A stretch of 64,000 nucleotides of DNA from Streptomyces sp. NBC_01591 (GTDB lineage: Bacteria > Actinomycetota > Actinomycetes > Streptomycetales > Streptomycetaceae), in NCBI RefSeq assembly GCF_035918155.1, contig NZ_CP109327.1:5332001-5396000 (forward strand), in the 5' to 3' direction. The stretch's first letter is position 1; each line of letters opens with the position of its first letter. Positions 43,209-52,128 of this stretch are shown in pieces. The notes under the pieces were generated by a model that was given only the letters and a program-made list of their open reading frames with translations, was not told the DNA's origin and searched no databases. Made by a program: the position numbers and the translations under genes.

Positions 43209-44203
43209 GCGGCGGACACCTCCTTGGCGCCCGCGGCGGCCGGGCGGCGGCGCAGCCGGCGCAGCAGGGTGGCGCGCTGCACGTCCATCGAGTCGAGGGC
43301 GTCGTCGAGCACCTGCTGCGGCATTCGCTTGAGCGCGGCGGCACTCATGGACTTCAGTGTGCGGGCCACGGCGGGTTCGAACCTTTCGATCGAGCTCATG
43401 TGGTGGGAAATGATCGCGCAATAGGTACGGACCGCTTTCGGCAGCAGTACCTGTGCGTCGCGGTCTTCCGCGGTTTCCCGAATGACCTGGTCGAACGAGC
43501 GAATGAAATCGAGCTGGCGTACGTCGCCGATCTGCGTGAGCGAAGAGGCGACCCCGCGCCGGTAGAAAATTCCGAGAAGCCCCAGCACCGCGAAGGAATC
43601 GGCCTCGCGATGCAGCCGCCAGATCCACGGACGGTCCTCCGCGGTACGCAGCCCGTCCGTGAAATGCAGCAGTCCGCGGTCCAGCAGCCGCCGGTGGTAC
43701 AGCCCGGCCCAGGCGTACGGATAGTCGACCGAGGTGGACCGCTCGGCGGGCAGGATCGCGTCCCGCGGGTCCATCACCTCGCCGCGCCTGCCGTGCGGGA
43801 CGCGGTGCACCGTGCGGCTCCTGCCCTCGACCTGGACATGGTCGGTGCGGACGAAGTCGCAGCCCAGCACCTCTGTCCTGGCCAGGAGTTCGGCGTAGAA
43901 ACCGGGGGCGAGCCAGTCGTCCCCGTCCAGGAACGCGAGGTACTCGCCGCGCGCGGCGTCCAGGCCGGTGTTACGGGCGGTGGCCAGTCCGCCGTTCTGC
44001 TTGTGTCTGCGTACGACCACCCCCGGAATCTCGTCCTCGGCGCGGCGCAGTATGTCCGCGGTCCCGTCGGTCGAACAGTCGTCGACCAGGATGAATTCGA
44101 AGTCCTCGCGGGCGTTGGCCCGCAGGCTTCTCAAGGTGTCGGGGGCGTATGTCTGCACGTTGTAGAACGGCACGATGACCGAGAGCTTAACCACCCGTCT
44201 CAC
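43205..44203 (-). CDS. Family 2 glycosyltransferase
   Basis: A 332-residue GT-A enzyme: VKLSVIVPFYNVQTYAPDTLRSL, FEFILVDDCSTDGTADI, NGGLATARNTGLDAARGEYLAFLDGDDWL (DxD in LDGDDW), then a C-terminal helical region. Sugar donor unknown. It is the first gene of a two-gene minus-strand unit with the polysialyltransferase. GTG 44203 or GTG 44194 could be the start. Confidence 0.88.
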   Translation of the reverse strand: MRRVVKLSVIVPFYNVQTYAPDTLRSLRANAREDFEFILVDDCSTDGTADILRRAEDEIPGVVVRRHKQNGGLATARNTGLDAARGEYLAFLDGDDWLAPGFYAELLARTEVLGCDFVRTDHVQVEGRSRTVHRVPHGRRGEVMDPRDAILPAERSTSVDYPYAWAGLYHRRLLDRGLLHFTDGLRTAEDRPWIWRLHREADSFAVLGLLGIFYRRGVASSLTQIGDVRQLDFIRSFDQVIRETAEDRDAQVLLPKAVRTYCAIISHHMSSIERFEPAVARTLKSMSAAALKRMPQQVLDDALDSMDVQRATLLRRLRRRPAAAGAKEVSAA

Positions 44204-44403
44204 GCTAGGCGGGAGCCCGTCATTTGCCTTGGCCCCGGGAGGGACGGCGGGTGAACGGCGAATGTCGGAATGATGAACCGGGCCGAATCATGGGCGATTG
44301 CGTCCCCTTTGTGAAGGCGATTCGCCAAGCGTCGGCGGGCTGTTAACCAGCTGTTGCCGTCACGTTGGGCCGCGAATCGAAATGCCTTCCTAAGTTCTGG
44401 GAC

Positions 44404-45753
44404 GTGCCCCCACGTACCGAAAAGACGACCACCCTCCGGGTAGCCGTACTCGCCGACTCCGACACCCGGTGGAAATGGGGCGCGCTCACCGCGCGCCGCC
44501 TCACCGCCGACGCGTCCGGGACGTCGGCGCAGCGCGTCGAGATCAGCGGACTGCTGCTGCGCGGCCGGGCCACCCCGACCCCGCGCCAGCTCGCCGAGGT
44601 CGGCGACGTCGGTATCGAGGCCGGCCGGGTGCGCGAGGTGACGGCCGTCGAATTCCTGCACACCGTGCGGGACGAGGGGTACGACGTCGTCGTCCTCGCC
44701 CTCGTCGGCGGAGCCGTCCAGGCGATGCTGCACGGACTCGCCGCACTGCGGCTGCCCGCCCGGCCCGTCGTCGTCACCGGCTATGTCGGCGTCGTCTACG
44801 AGAAGCTCGCCGACGGGCTGCTGCTGCGGCACGGCGCGGACGTCGTCCTCGCCAACTCCCGCCACGACGCGGAGCGTTTCCGCGCGGTGTACGGGGGAGT
44901 GGGCGCCGACGCCTCGGCCGTCACCGAGGCCGCCCTGCCGTTCCTCGGCGGCGAGCCGCACCGCCCGCAGGAGGGCCGCGACACCGTCGTCTTCGCCGCC
45001 CAGCCCTCCGTACCGGCCTCCCGCGACGACCGCATGTACCTGCTGCGCAGGCTCGTCGAGCACGCCAGGCTGCACCCGGACCGCGAGGTGCTGCTGAAGC
45101 TGCGCTCCAAGCCCGGTGAGCACACCACGCACATCGAGGAACTCCCGTACCAGCGGCTCGCCGAGAAGCTGCCCGGCGGACTCCCGCCCAACTTCCGCCT
45201 GGTGTACGGGCACATGGGCGAGGTCCTGGACCGTACCGACCTGCTGGTCACGGTCTCCTCGACCGCCGCACTGGAGTCCCTGCACCGGCGTATCCCGACC
45301 GCGGTCCTCACCGACCTCGGCGTCCGCGAGGCACTGGGCAACCACCACTTCATCGGCTCCGGCCTGCTCACCTCCTGGGACCACCTGGACGGCGGCTTCC
45401 GCCCGGAGCCCGACCCGCAGTGGCTGGCCGGCCAGGGCGTCGCCGCCGACGGCACGTACGCCACCGCCTACGACCACGCCCGCGCCCGCGTCGACGACCT
45501 GCTCGCCGCGGCCCGGCTGCCCGACCTCGCCCCGTACTACACGCCCGCCACCGCCCCCGGCTACCTCCCCGGCATCCTCGCCCGCCACCACCTCGCCCCC
45601 GACGGCCACCCGTTGCCGGGCGCCGAACGGCCCCGCGAGACCGGCGGGGTGCGCGGCGCGGTCCGCGAGGCGGTCCGGGAAGCGGCGCGCGGCGCGTACC
45701 GGCAGGGCGTCCAGCGGGTCGCCCCGGTGATCCGACGGATGGGCGAGCTGTGA
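44404..45753 (+). CDS. DUF6716-type putative glycosyltransferase
   Basis: A 449-residue protein beginning LRVAVLADSDTRWKWGALTARRL. It has two Rossmann-like halves (EGYDVVVLALVGGAVQAMLHGL, VVVTGYVGVVYEKLADGLLLRHGADVVLANSRHD; then YLLRRLVEHARLHPDREVLLKLRSKPGEHTTH and DLLVTVSSTAALESLHRRIPTAVLTDLG). This is a GT-B-like layout seen beside nonulosonate genes in actinomycetes. The C-terminus is basic and amphipathic, as for a membrane-associated enzyme. GTG 44404 is chosen from the conserved N-terminus; the ribosome binding site is weak. Confidence 0.7.
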   Translation: MPPRTEKTTTLRVAVLADSDTRWKWGALTARRLTADASGTSAQRVEISGLLLRGRATPTPRQLAEVGDVGIEAGRVREVTAVEFLHTVRDEGYDVVVLALVGGAVQAMLHGLAALRLPARPVVVTGYVGVVYEKLADGLLLRHGADVVLANSRHDAERFRAVYGGVGADASAVTEAALPFLGGEPHRPQEGRDTVVFAAQPSVPASRDDRMYLLRRLVEHARLHPDREVLLKLRSKPGEHTTHIEELPYQRLAEKLPGGLPPNFRLVYGHMGEVLDRTDLLVTVSSTAALESLHRRIPTAVLTDLGVREALGNHHFIGSGLLTSWDHLDGGFRPEPDPQWLAGQGVAADGTYATAYDHARARVDDLLAAARLPDLAPYYTPATAPGYLPGILARHHLAPDGHPLPGAERPRETGGVRGAVREAVREAARGAYRQGVQRVAPVIRRMGEL

Positions 45754-45773
45754 ACACCACTTCAGGAGCAGAG

Positions 45774-47018
45774 ATGACCCCGACCCCCACCGTGCTCGCC
45801 GTGATCCCCGCCCGCGGCGGATCCAAGGGCGTCCCGGCCAAGAACCTCGCCCAGGTCGGCGGCGTACCGCTGATCGCCCGCGCCGTACGCGCCTGCCTGG
45901 CCTCCCGCGAGGTCACGGACGTCGTCGTGACGACCGACGACGCGGCCATCGCCGACGCGGCCCGCGCCGCGGGCGACACGCTCGGCGCCCCCGAGCGGCT
46001 GCACATCGTCCAGCGCCCCGCGGCCATCGCCGGGGACAAGTCCAGCAGCGAGGACGCGGTGCTGCACGCCCTGGACGCCTACGAGGCGATGCGCGAGCGG
46101 ACGGCCGACGTGGTGCTGCTGGTCCAGTGCACCAGCCCCTTCGTCGTACGGGAGGACATCGACGGCGTCGCCGCCGCGGTCGCCCACGACGGCGCCGACA
46201 CGGCGGTCACCGTCGCCCCCTTCCACGGCTTCCTCTGGCGCGACGGCAGCGCGATCGAGGAGGACAACTACGGCGTCAACCACGACAAGTCCGTACGGCA
46301 GATGCGCCAGGACCGCCCCGAGGACCTCCTCGAAACCGGCACCGCGTACGCCATGAACGTGGCGGGCTTCCGCACCCACCGCCACCGCTTCTTCGGCCAC
46401 ACCGCCCTGGTGCGCACCGACGCCGCACGGGTCCTGGAGATCGACGACCCGCACGACCTGGCCCGCGCCCGCGCCCTCGCGCCGCTGCTCGACCCCTCGC
46501 CGCTGCCCACCCTCGACGACATCGACGCGGTCGTCCTCGACTTCGACGGCACGCAGACCGACGACCGGGTCCTCATCGACGCCGACGGACGCGAGATCGT
46601 CGCCGTCCACCGCGGCGACGGCCTCGGCATCGCGGCCCTGCGCAAGACCGGACTGCCGCTGCTGATCCTCTCCAGCGAGCAGAACCCGGTCGTCGCCGCC
46701 CGCGCCCACAAGCTCCGCATCCCGGTCCTGCACGGCATCGACCGCAAGGACCAGGCGCTCAAGCAGTGGTGCGACGAACAGTCCATCGCTCCCGAACGTG
46801 TCCTCTACGTCGGCAACGACGTCAACGACCTGCCGTGCTTCGCACTCGCCGGCTGGCCCGTCGCCGTCGCCAGCGCCCACGACTCGGTACGGGCGGCCGC
46901 ACGCGCCGTCACGACCACCCCCGGCGGCTTCGGCGCCATCCGCGAGATCGCGGCCTGGCTGCTCGGCCCCACCCTCACGACCACGAACCCCACTCAGTCC
47001 CCCAAGCAACCCCGCTAA
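45774..47018 (+). CDS. CMP-nonulosonate cytidylyltransferase fused to a HAD (KdsC-like) phosphatase
   Basis: A 414-residue bifunctional enzyme. The N-terminal ~230 residues are NeuA-like: VLAVIPARGGSKGVPAKNL for CTP binding, LVQCTSPFVVREDID, EDLLETGTAYAMN. The C-terminal ~170 residues are a HAD phosphatase (DAVVLDFDGTQTDDRVLIDADGRE, LLILSSEQNPVVAARA, VLYVGNDVNDLPCF). The fusion suggests that a 9-phosphorylated sugar acid is dephosphorylated and then activated with CMP, as for Kdn. AGGAG precedes ATG 45774; GTG 45750, overlapping the previous stop, is a weaker alternative. Confidence 0.9.
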   Translation: MTPTPTVLAVIPARGGSKGVPAKNLAQVGGVPLIARAVRACLASREVTDVVVTTDDAAIADAARAAGDTLGAPERLHIVQRPAAIAGDKSSSEDAVLHALDAYEAMRERTADVVLLVQCTSPFVVREDIDGVAAAVAHDGADTAVTVAPFHGFLWRDGSAIEEDNYGVNHDKSVRQMRQDRPEDLLETGTAYAMNVAGFRTHRHRFFGHTALVRTDAARVLEIDDPHDLARARALAPLLDPSPLPTLDDIDAVVLDFDGTQTDDRVLIDADGREIVAVHRGDGLGIAALRKTGLPLLILSSEQNPVVAARAHKLRIPVLHGIDRKDQALKQWCDEQSIAPERVLYVGNDVNDLPCFALAGWPVAVASAHDSVRAAARAVTTTPGGFGAIREIAAWLLGPTLTTTNPTQSPKQPR

Positions 47019-47091
47019 CTCCAGCAACTACCAGCAACTACCCCGGGTCCCCCAAACCCGCCAAGTCATCCGAGCTAAGGAAACACACCTC

Positions 47092-48027
47092 ATGAGCACC
47101 TCCCGTCTGCGCACCCTCGGCACCCGCACCGCCGGCCCCGGCCAGTCCGTCTACATCACCGGCGAGATCGGCATCAACCACAACGGCGACCTCGACAACG
47201 CCCTCGCCCTGATCGACGTGGCCGCCGAAGCCGGCTGCGACGCCGTCAAGTTCCAGAAGCGCACCCCGGAGATCTGCACCCCGCGCGACCAGTGGGACAT
47301 CGAGCGCGACACCCCCTGGGGCCGGATGACGTACATCGACTACCGCCACCGCGTTGAGTTCGGCGAGGCCGAGTACCAGGCCATCTCCGAGCACTGCGCC
47401 AAGCGCGGCATCGACTGGTTCGCCTCCCCGTGGGACACCGAGGCCGTCGCCTTCCTGGAGAAGTTCGACGTCCCCGCCCACAAGGTCGCCTCCGCCTCCC
47501 TCACCGACGACGAGCTCCTGCGCGCCCTGCGGGCCACCGGCCGCACGGTCATCCTCTCCACCGGCATGTCGACCCCGCGCCAGATCCGCCACGCGGTCGA
47601 GGTCCTCGGCTCGGACAACATCCTTCTCTGCCACGCCACTTCGACGTACCCGGCCAAGGCCGAGGAGCTGAACCTCCGGGTCATCAACACCCTCCAGCAG
47701 GAGTACCCCAACGTCCCGATCGGCTACAGCGGCCACGAGACCGGCCTCCAGACGACCCTCGCCGCCGTCGCCCTCGGCGCCGCGTTCGTCGAGCGCCACA
47801 TCACCCTCGACCGCGCCATGTGGGGCTCCGACCAGGCCGCCTCCGTCGAGCCGCAGGGCCTCACCCGCCTCGTCCGCGACATCCGCACCATCGAGGCCTC
47901 GCTCGGCGACGGCGTCAAGAAGGTGTACGAGTCCGAGCTCGGCCCGATGAAGAAGCTCCGCCGCGTCGCGGGCGTCGTCGCCGAGAACACCGAGGCGGCT
48001 CCGGCCGCCGAGCCGGTCGCGGTCTGA
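47092..48027 (+). CDS. neuB: Nonulosonic acid synthase (sialate/Kdn synthase family)
   Basis: A 311-residue PEP-dependent aldolase-type synthase. SVYITGEIGINHNGDLDNALALIDVAAEAGCDAVKFQKR is the NeuB signature; HKVASASLTDDELLRAL, VILSTGMSTPRQI, LCHATSTYP and YSGHETGL follow, with ERHITLDRAMWGSDQAASVEP near the end. The C-terminal antifreeze-like (SAF) domain of classical NeuB is missing, so the protein is short. It would condense PEP with a hexose or N-acyl-mannosamine (or its 6-phosphate). ATG 47092 follows AAGGAAA. Confidence 0.92.
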   Translation: MSTSRLRTLGTRTAGPGQSVYITGEIGINHNGDLDNALALIDVAAEAGCDAVKFQKRTPEICTPRDQWDIERDTPWGRMTYIDYRHRVEFGEAEYQAISEHCAKRGIDWFASPWDTEAVAFLEKFDVPAHKVASASLTDDELLRALRATGRTVILSTGMSTPRQIRHAVEVLGSDNILLCHATSTYPAKAEELNLRVINTLQQEYPNVPIGYSGHETGLQTTLAAVALGAAFVERHITLDRAMWGSDQAASVEPQGLTRLVRDIRTIEASLGDGVKKVYESELGPMKKLRRVAGVVAENTEAAPAAEPVAV

Positions 48028-48038
48028 CGGGCCGACCG

Positions 48039-49094
48039 GTGAACCTCGCCTTCGTCGAGAGCCCGGTCCAGCTCCTGAACGTCCTGGAGTGGGCCTACAC
48101 AGAGGGAGGTGGCGACCGGGTCCTCACGGACATCACGGTCGTCGTCCTCCCCCCGGTCGACCCGATGTCGCGCGGTCAGCTGCGCCGGATGGCGGAGCTG
48201 GCCCGCGACGAGGGCATCAACGTCCGCTGGCAGGAGGCGCGCGGCGGCGCGGGCGCGCCCCTGAAGAGCCTGCGCGACCTGTCCGGACTCGTCCGCCGGG
48301 CGGAACACGTCGTCATCGGCGACCCGTTCTCCCGGTACGTACAACTCCTGCTCACCATGGTCCGGGCCCGCCGCCTCACCGTGGTCGACGACGGCACGGC
48401 CACCATGGAGTTCGTCGCCCAACTCGCGCGCGGCGAACGCCTGGTGCGCTGGCACCGCAAGGGCAGCTCGGGCCCCCGCGAACTGGTCCTGGCCCCGGTC
48501 ACGGCCCGCGCCCGCAGCCGCTTCACCCCGTCCGCCACCCGCACGGTCGAGGTCTTCACGGCCATGCCGGTCGAGGCTCCGCCCGGCGTGACCGTCACCC
48601 CCAACACCTTCGCCTGGACCCGCGCCCGCTTCGGCCCGCCGCTGCTCACCAAGGGCGCGGACCTGGTCGGCACCTCACTGGTCGAGACGGGCGTGGTCGA
48701 CCGGGACCAGTACCTGGAGGCCGTCGCGTCCCTGTCCCGCACCCACGGAGCGACCCGCTACTTCGCGCACCGCCGCGAGTCCACCGAGAAGCTCCACGCA
48801 CTGGAGGCCGCCACCGGCCTGGAGATCGTCCGCCCCGACCTCCCCCTCGAACTCATCGCCCGCCGCGGCCCCATCGGCCGCACGGTCCTGAGCTTCCCCT
48901 CCACGGTCGTCCACACCCTGCCCCTCGCCCTGGCCGGCACCGAGGTGAAGGTCGCGGTCTGCGACATCGCCCCGGAATGGCTCCGCGACACGGCCTCCCC
49001 GCGAGCCCAGGGCTTCCTGAGCGGCGTCACGGCAACGGCCCGCGACGTTCAGCGCCTGGCGCCTTGGCGGGCCACGGCGGTGACGGAGGCGTAG
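48039..49094 (+). CDS. Second polysialyltransferase/GT52-like protein
   Basis: A 351-residue protein starting VNLAFVESPVQLLNVLEWAY, the ESPxQLLN signature of GT52/polysialyltransferase-like enzymes. HVVIGDPFSRYVQLLLTM, LTVVDDGTATMEFV (acidic DDG motif), YFAHRRESTEKL and RTVLSFPSTVVHTLPLAL complete the pattern. It directly follows neuB and probably uses the same CMP-sugar. GTG 48039 has a weak ribosome binding site and lies 11 bp after the neuB stop. Confidence 0.75.
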   Translation: MNLAFVESPVQLLNVLEWAYTEGGGDRVLTDITVVVLPPVDPMSRGQLRRMAELARDEGINVRWQEARGGAGAPLKSLRDLSGLVRRAEHVVIGDPFSRYVQLLLTMVRARRLTVVDDGTATMEFVAQLARGERLVRWHRKGSSGPRELVLAPVTARARSRFTPSATRTVEVFTAMPVEAPPGVTVTPNTFAWTRARFGPPLLTKGADLVGTSLVETGVVDRDQYLEAVASLSRTHGATRYFAHRRESTEKLHALEAATGLEIVRPDLPLELIARRGPIGRTVLSFPSTVVHTLPLALAGTEVKVAVCDIAPEWLRDTASPRAQGFLSGVTATARDVQRLAPWRATAVTEA

Positions 49095-49120
49095 AGCCGC
49101 GCCGGGGCCGCGCACCACCG

Positions 49121-49495
49121 TCAGACGGGCATGACCTGCACGTCGTAGGAGGGGATCCACTTGTCGCGGGTCAGGATCGTCATTCCCTCGGTCTGGGCCT
49201 GCGCGATCAGTATCCGGTCGAACGGATCGCGGTGATGTGCGGGCAGTCTGCCCGCCCGTACGCCGTGTCCCGCGGTGATCGGAAGCGAGGTGAACTGGCT
49301 GTCCCGTACCCGTTCAGCCAGATCCTCGGGACCTTCGAGCTTTCCGAGGGACTGTTTGATCGCGATCTCCCACGGGGTGACCGCACTGACGAAGACCGAG
49401 GGCTCCGTGTCCAGCAGGTGCTTGATCTCGTTGGTGAGCTCGGCGGAGTCGTCGAGCCACCACAGGACGACATGTGTGTCGAGCAGCATTTTCAT
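49121..49495 (-). CDS. PIN-domain toxin (VapC family)
   Basis: A 124-residue predicted ribonuclease toxin. The PIN acidic residues are visible: MLLDTHVVLWWLDD (D), TPWEIAIK (E), HHRDPFDRILIAQA (D-D), LTRD. It overlaps the antitoxin stop (TGATG), so its translation depends on the antitoxin. Confidence 0.9.
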   Translation of the reverse strand: MKMLLDTHVVLWWLDDSAELTNEIKHLLDTEPSVFVSAVTPWEIAIKQSLGKLEGPEDLAERVRDSQFTSLPITAGHGVRAGRLPAHHRDPFDRILIAQAQTEGMTILTRDKWIPSYDVQVMPV

Positions 49496-49737
49496 CAGCG
49501 CACCCCGAAGGCGTCGGCCAGGTCGTCCGGCAGGTCGTCGAAGTCCTCCCTGATGTGGATTTGTCCCTGGAGCGAGCCGCGCCCGGTCCGCTTCACCCGG
49601 GCGCGGAGCGGCACGACTTTGGCCACTGGCTCTCCCGCTTTGGAGATCACTACTTCCTCGCCCGTGGCCACCTGCTCCAGGATGCGCGAGAGGTGGGTCT
49701 TGGCCTCATGGACGTTGTACTGACGAGCTGCTTCCAC
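49495..49737 (-). CDS. Phd/YefM family antitoxin
   Basis: An 80-residue protein with the DNA-binding N-terminus YNVHEAKTHLSRILEQVATGEEVVISKAGEPVAKVVPL and a toxin-binding acidic C-terminus (IREDFDDLPDDLADAFGV). It should neutralise the PIN toxin and repress the operon. Start is GTG 49737. Confidence 0.9.
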   Translation of the reverse strand: MEAARQYNVHEAKTHLSRILEQVATGEEVVISKAGEPVAKVVPLRARVKRTGRGSLQGQIHIREDFDDLPDDLADAFGVR

Positions 49738-49992
49738 GGCTGCCTCACAGGGATGGATCGGCGGGTGGACTAATCACTGGACTAAGTTTACCCCGCGGTC
49801 CGGAGGCGTGCGTCGATGGCGGCTCTTGCCTGCCGGGGGCGAGGCATCGGGGGTGGCGGTCGATGCCGATGTCGTACGCAAGCCCGAGAGGGGCGCCATG
49901 GATCACCCTGACCCGTAAGTGGCGTACACCCAGGGTTTGTTGGGGGGAAGCCCCGATAGCGGGCAGGGCCGGCCGGGCGCGAGCATCGACGC

Positions 49993-50634
49993 ATGACGAC
50001 GATGCGGATGGCGACGGAGCGACAGGGTGGGACGGCCGGTACGGATGGTACGGCCGGGGTGACAGTCGGGGCGGCCCTTCTCGCGGGACCCGCCCTGATG
50101 GCGGGGTACGGGGCGGTGCGGCTGGTCGGGCGGGCCGTTGGTGATTACGGGCCCGGGGTGTGGTGGACGGCGGCGCATCTGCTGTTTCTGGCCGGCGTGC
50201 TCGCCTTCGTGCCGGTGTTCCTGGGGTTGCGGAGACTCGCCGGGCAGCGCGGGGGCAGGCGGGTCGCCGTCGAGGTGGCCGCCTGGACCGGGTTGCTCGG
50301 TACGGTGGCGGTGGTGGTGCAGGCGGTGATCGACCTGGCGGCCGGGTTCGCCGCGGCGGACAAGCAGGCCATGAGCGAGATGTTCGACCGGGTGCAGGGC
50401 GTGCCCGGTGTGATGCCGTTGGTCTACACCGTGGTGCCGATGCTGTTCTGGCTCGGGCTGCTGGGTCTTGTCACCCTGCTCGCGTTCTTCCGCCGTGGCC
50501 TGGTCCGGGCGTGGGCCCCGGTGCTGGTTCTGGCCGGGACCGTGCTGATGGCCGTGAGCCTGGACCTGCTGCCGGTCGGCGCGCTGTGCCTCGGGGCGGC
50601 CCTGGTCCCGGTACGCCGGGGGCTGTCTGGCTGA
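49993..50634 (+). CDS. Integral membrane protein, hypothetical
   Basis: A 213-residue protein with about six hydrophobic helices (TVGAALLAGPALMAGYGAV, AAHLLFLAGVLAFVPVFLGL, WTGLLGTVAVVVQAVIDL, MPLVYTVVPMLFWLGLLGLVTLLAFF, APVLVLAGTVLMAVSLDLL). Its layout resembles uncharacterised DUF4386-like membrane proteins. The start is uncertain among several ATG/GTG codons. Confidence 0.65.
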   Translation: MTTMRMATERQGGTAGTDGTAGVTVGAALLAGPALMAGYGAVRLVGRAVGDYGPGVWWTAAHLLFLAGVLAFVPVFLGLRRLAGQRGGRRVAVEVAAWTGLLGTVAVVVQAVIDLAAGFAAADKQAMSEMFDRVQGVPGVMPLVYTVVPMLFWLGLLGLVTLLAFFRRGLVRAWAPVLVLAGTVLMAVSLDLLPVGALCLGAALVPVRRGLSG

Positions 50635-50831
50635 TGGAGCCCGATGGCGGCCGGAGTGGCCGGAGTGGCCGGGGTGGCCTGTCGTGGCGCAAAAGGGGGC
50701 GAGTTTACCCGCCCCGCCGTCACCTCACACGCCACGGCGCAGTCATTTATTCGTCTATGTGGCTGAACTTTTCTTGTTTCACGGTCAGTTGAAGGGGGAA
50801 GGGCCTTACCCTTCACCAGGTGAACCAGTTG

Positions 50832-52058
50832 ATGTCCCGCGATTCCGATGCCCAGCTGCCCGGGGACGAGGCGCTGCCCGGCACCCTGCCCGAGGACCTG
50901 CGTGCCGAGTTGATCGCCTTCCGGCGCGACCTGCACATGCACCCCGAGCTGGGTAACCAGGAGTTCCGTACCACCGCGGCCATCAAGGCCCGGCTGGAGA
51001 AGGCGGGACTCGAACCCCGGGTGCTCGACACGGGGACGGGGCTCATCTGCGACGTGGGGAGCCGGGAAGGCGACCCGCGGCCGATGCTCGCCCTGCGCGC
51101 GGACATCGACGCACTGCCCATCCCGGACACCAAGGCCGGCGTCCCGTACCGCTCCACCGTCCCCGACCGGGCGCACGCGTGCGGGCACGACATCCACACC
51201 ACCTCGGTCCTCGGCGCCGGGCTCGTGCTCGCCGAGCTCGACCGGCAGGGGCTGCTCCCGAACCCCGTGCGGCTGATCTTCCAGCCGGCCGAGGAGGTGC
51301 TGCCCGGCGGGGCGCCCGACACGATCCTGTCCGGGGCGCTGGAGGGCGTCGGGCGGATCATCGGGGTGCACTGCGACCCGAAGGTGGACGTGGGGCGGAT
51401 CGGGCTGCGGGTGGGGGCGATCACCTCGGCCTGCGACCGGCTGGAGGTGTCGCTCGACGGTCCTGGCGGCCACACCGCCCGGCCGCACCTGACCACCGAC
51501 CTGGTCACCGCCGCCGCCAAGGTCGCCACCGAGGTGCCCGCGCTGCTGGCCCGCCGGGTCGACGCACGGGCCGGGCTCGCCGTCACCTGGGGGCGGCTGG
51601 AGGCCGGTCACGCCTGCAACGTGATCCCGCAGCACGCCGAACTCTCGGGCACCGTCCGCTGCCTGGAGCTGGCCGCCTGGCGGGAGGCCCCCGACCTGGT
51701 GCACGCCGCGATCGACGAGGTGGCGGAGATGCACGGCGCCAAGACGGTGATCAACTACGTCCGGGGCGTACCGCCCGTCGTGAACGACGCCGCCGTGATC
51801 GATCTGCTCGCCACGGCGATGACCGCGCGCCGCGGATCGTATGCGATCGAGGACACCGAACAGAGCCTGGGCGGCGAGGACTTCTCCTGGTACCTGGAAC
51901 ACGTCCCCGGCGCCATGGCCCGGCTCGGGGTCCGTACGCCCGGCGACACTGCCCGTCTCGACCTGCATCGCGGCGATTTCGACGCCGACGAGGAGGCGAT
52001 CACGGTCGCCGTCGAGCTGTTCACTGCGGCCGCACAGCTGGACGGCAACTCTGCCTGA
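50832..52058 (+). CDS. M20D family amidohydrolase (N-acyl amino acid hydrolase type)
   Basis: A 408-residue metal-dependent peptidase/amidohydrolase. Metal ligands: RRDLHMHPELGNQE, HACGHDIHTTSVLGAG, FQPAEEVLPGGA, and the terminal LGGEDFSWYLE. Members hydrolyse N-acyl amino acids or dipeptides. ATG 50832 is preceded by CAGGTGA at good spacing; GTG 50820 lies inside that site. In related genomes it neighbours the nucleoside transporter (recalled). Confidence 0.9.
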   Translation: MSRDSDAQLPGDEALPGTLPEDLRAELIAFRRDLHMHPELGNQEFRTTAAIKARLEKAGLEPRVLDTGTGLICDVGSREGDPRPMLALRADIDALPIPDTKAGVPYRSTVPDRAHACGHDIHTTSVLGAGLVLAELDRQGLLPNPVRLIFQPAEEVLPGGAPDTILSGALEGVGRIIGVHCDPKVDVGRIGLRVGAITSACDRLEVSLDGPGGHTARPHLTTDLVTAAAKVATEVPALLARRVDARAGLAVTWGRLEAGHACNVIPQHAELSGTVRCLELAAWREAPDLVHAAIDEVAEMHGAKTVINYVRGVPPVVNDAAVIDLLATAMTARRGSYAIEDTEQSLGGEDFSWYLEHVPGAMARLGVRTPGDTARLDLHRGDFDADEEAITVAVELFTAAAQLDGNSA

Positions 52059-52072
52059 GCCGGGATGGGCGG

Positions 52073-52102
52073 GGAGGCGCCCGCAAGTTCGCGGGCGCCT
52101 CC
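52073..52102. terminator. Terminator after the amidohydrolase
   Basis: Perfect 12-bp stem GGAGGCGCCCGC (52073-52084) / complement (52091-52102), 6-nt loop, followed by CATTCTTC. It lies between convergent genes and can serve both. Confidence 0.85.
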
Positions 52103-52128
52103 CATTCTTCAACCGCTCTCAACGGGCC

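Noticed and set aside
47019..47060. CAACTACCAGCAACTACC direct repeat between the cytidylyltransferase and neuB genes
   Set aside because: Too short and too near the ribosome binding region to argue a function; probably a simple duplication.
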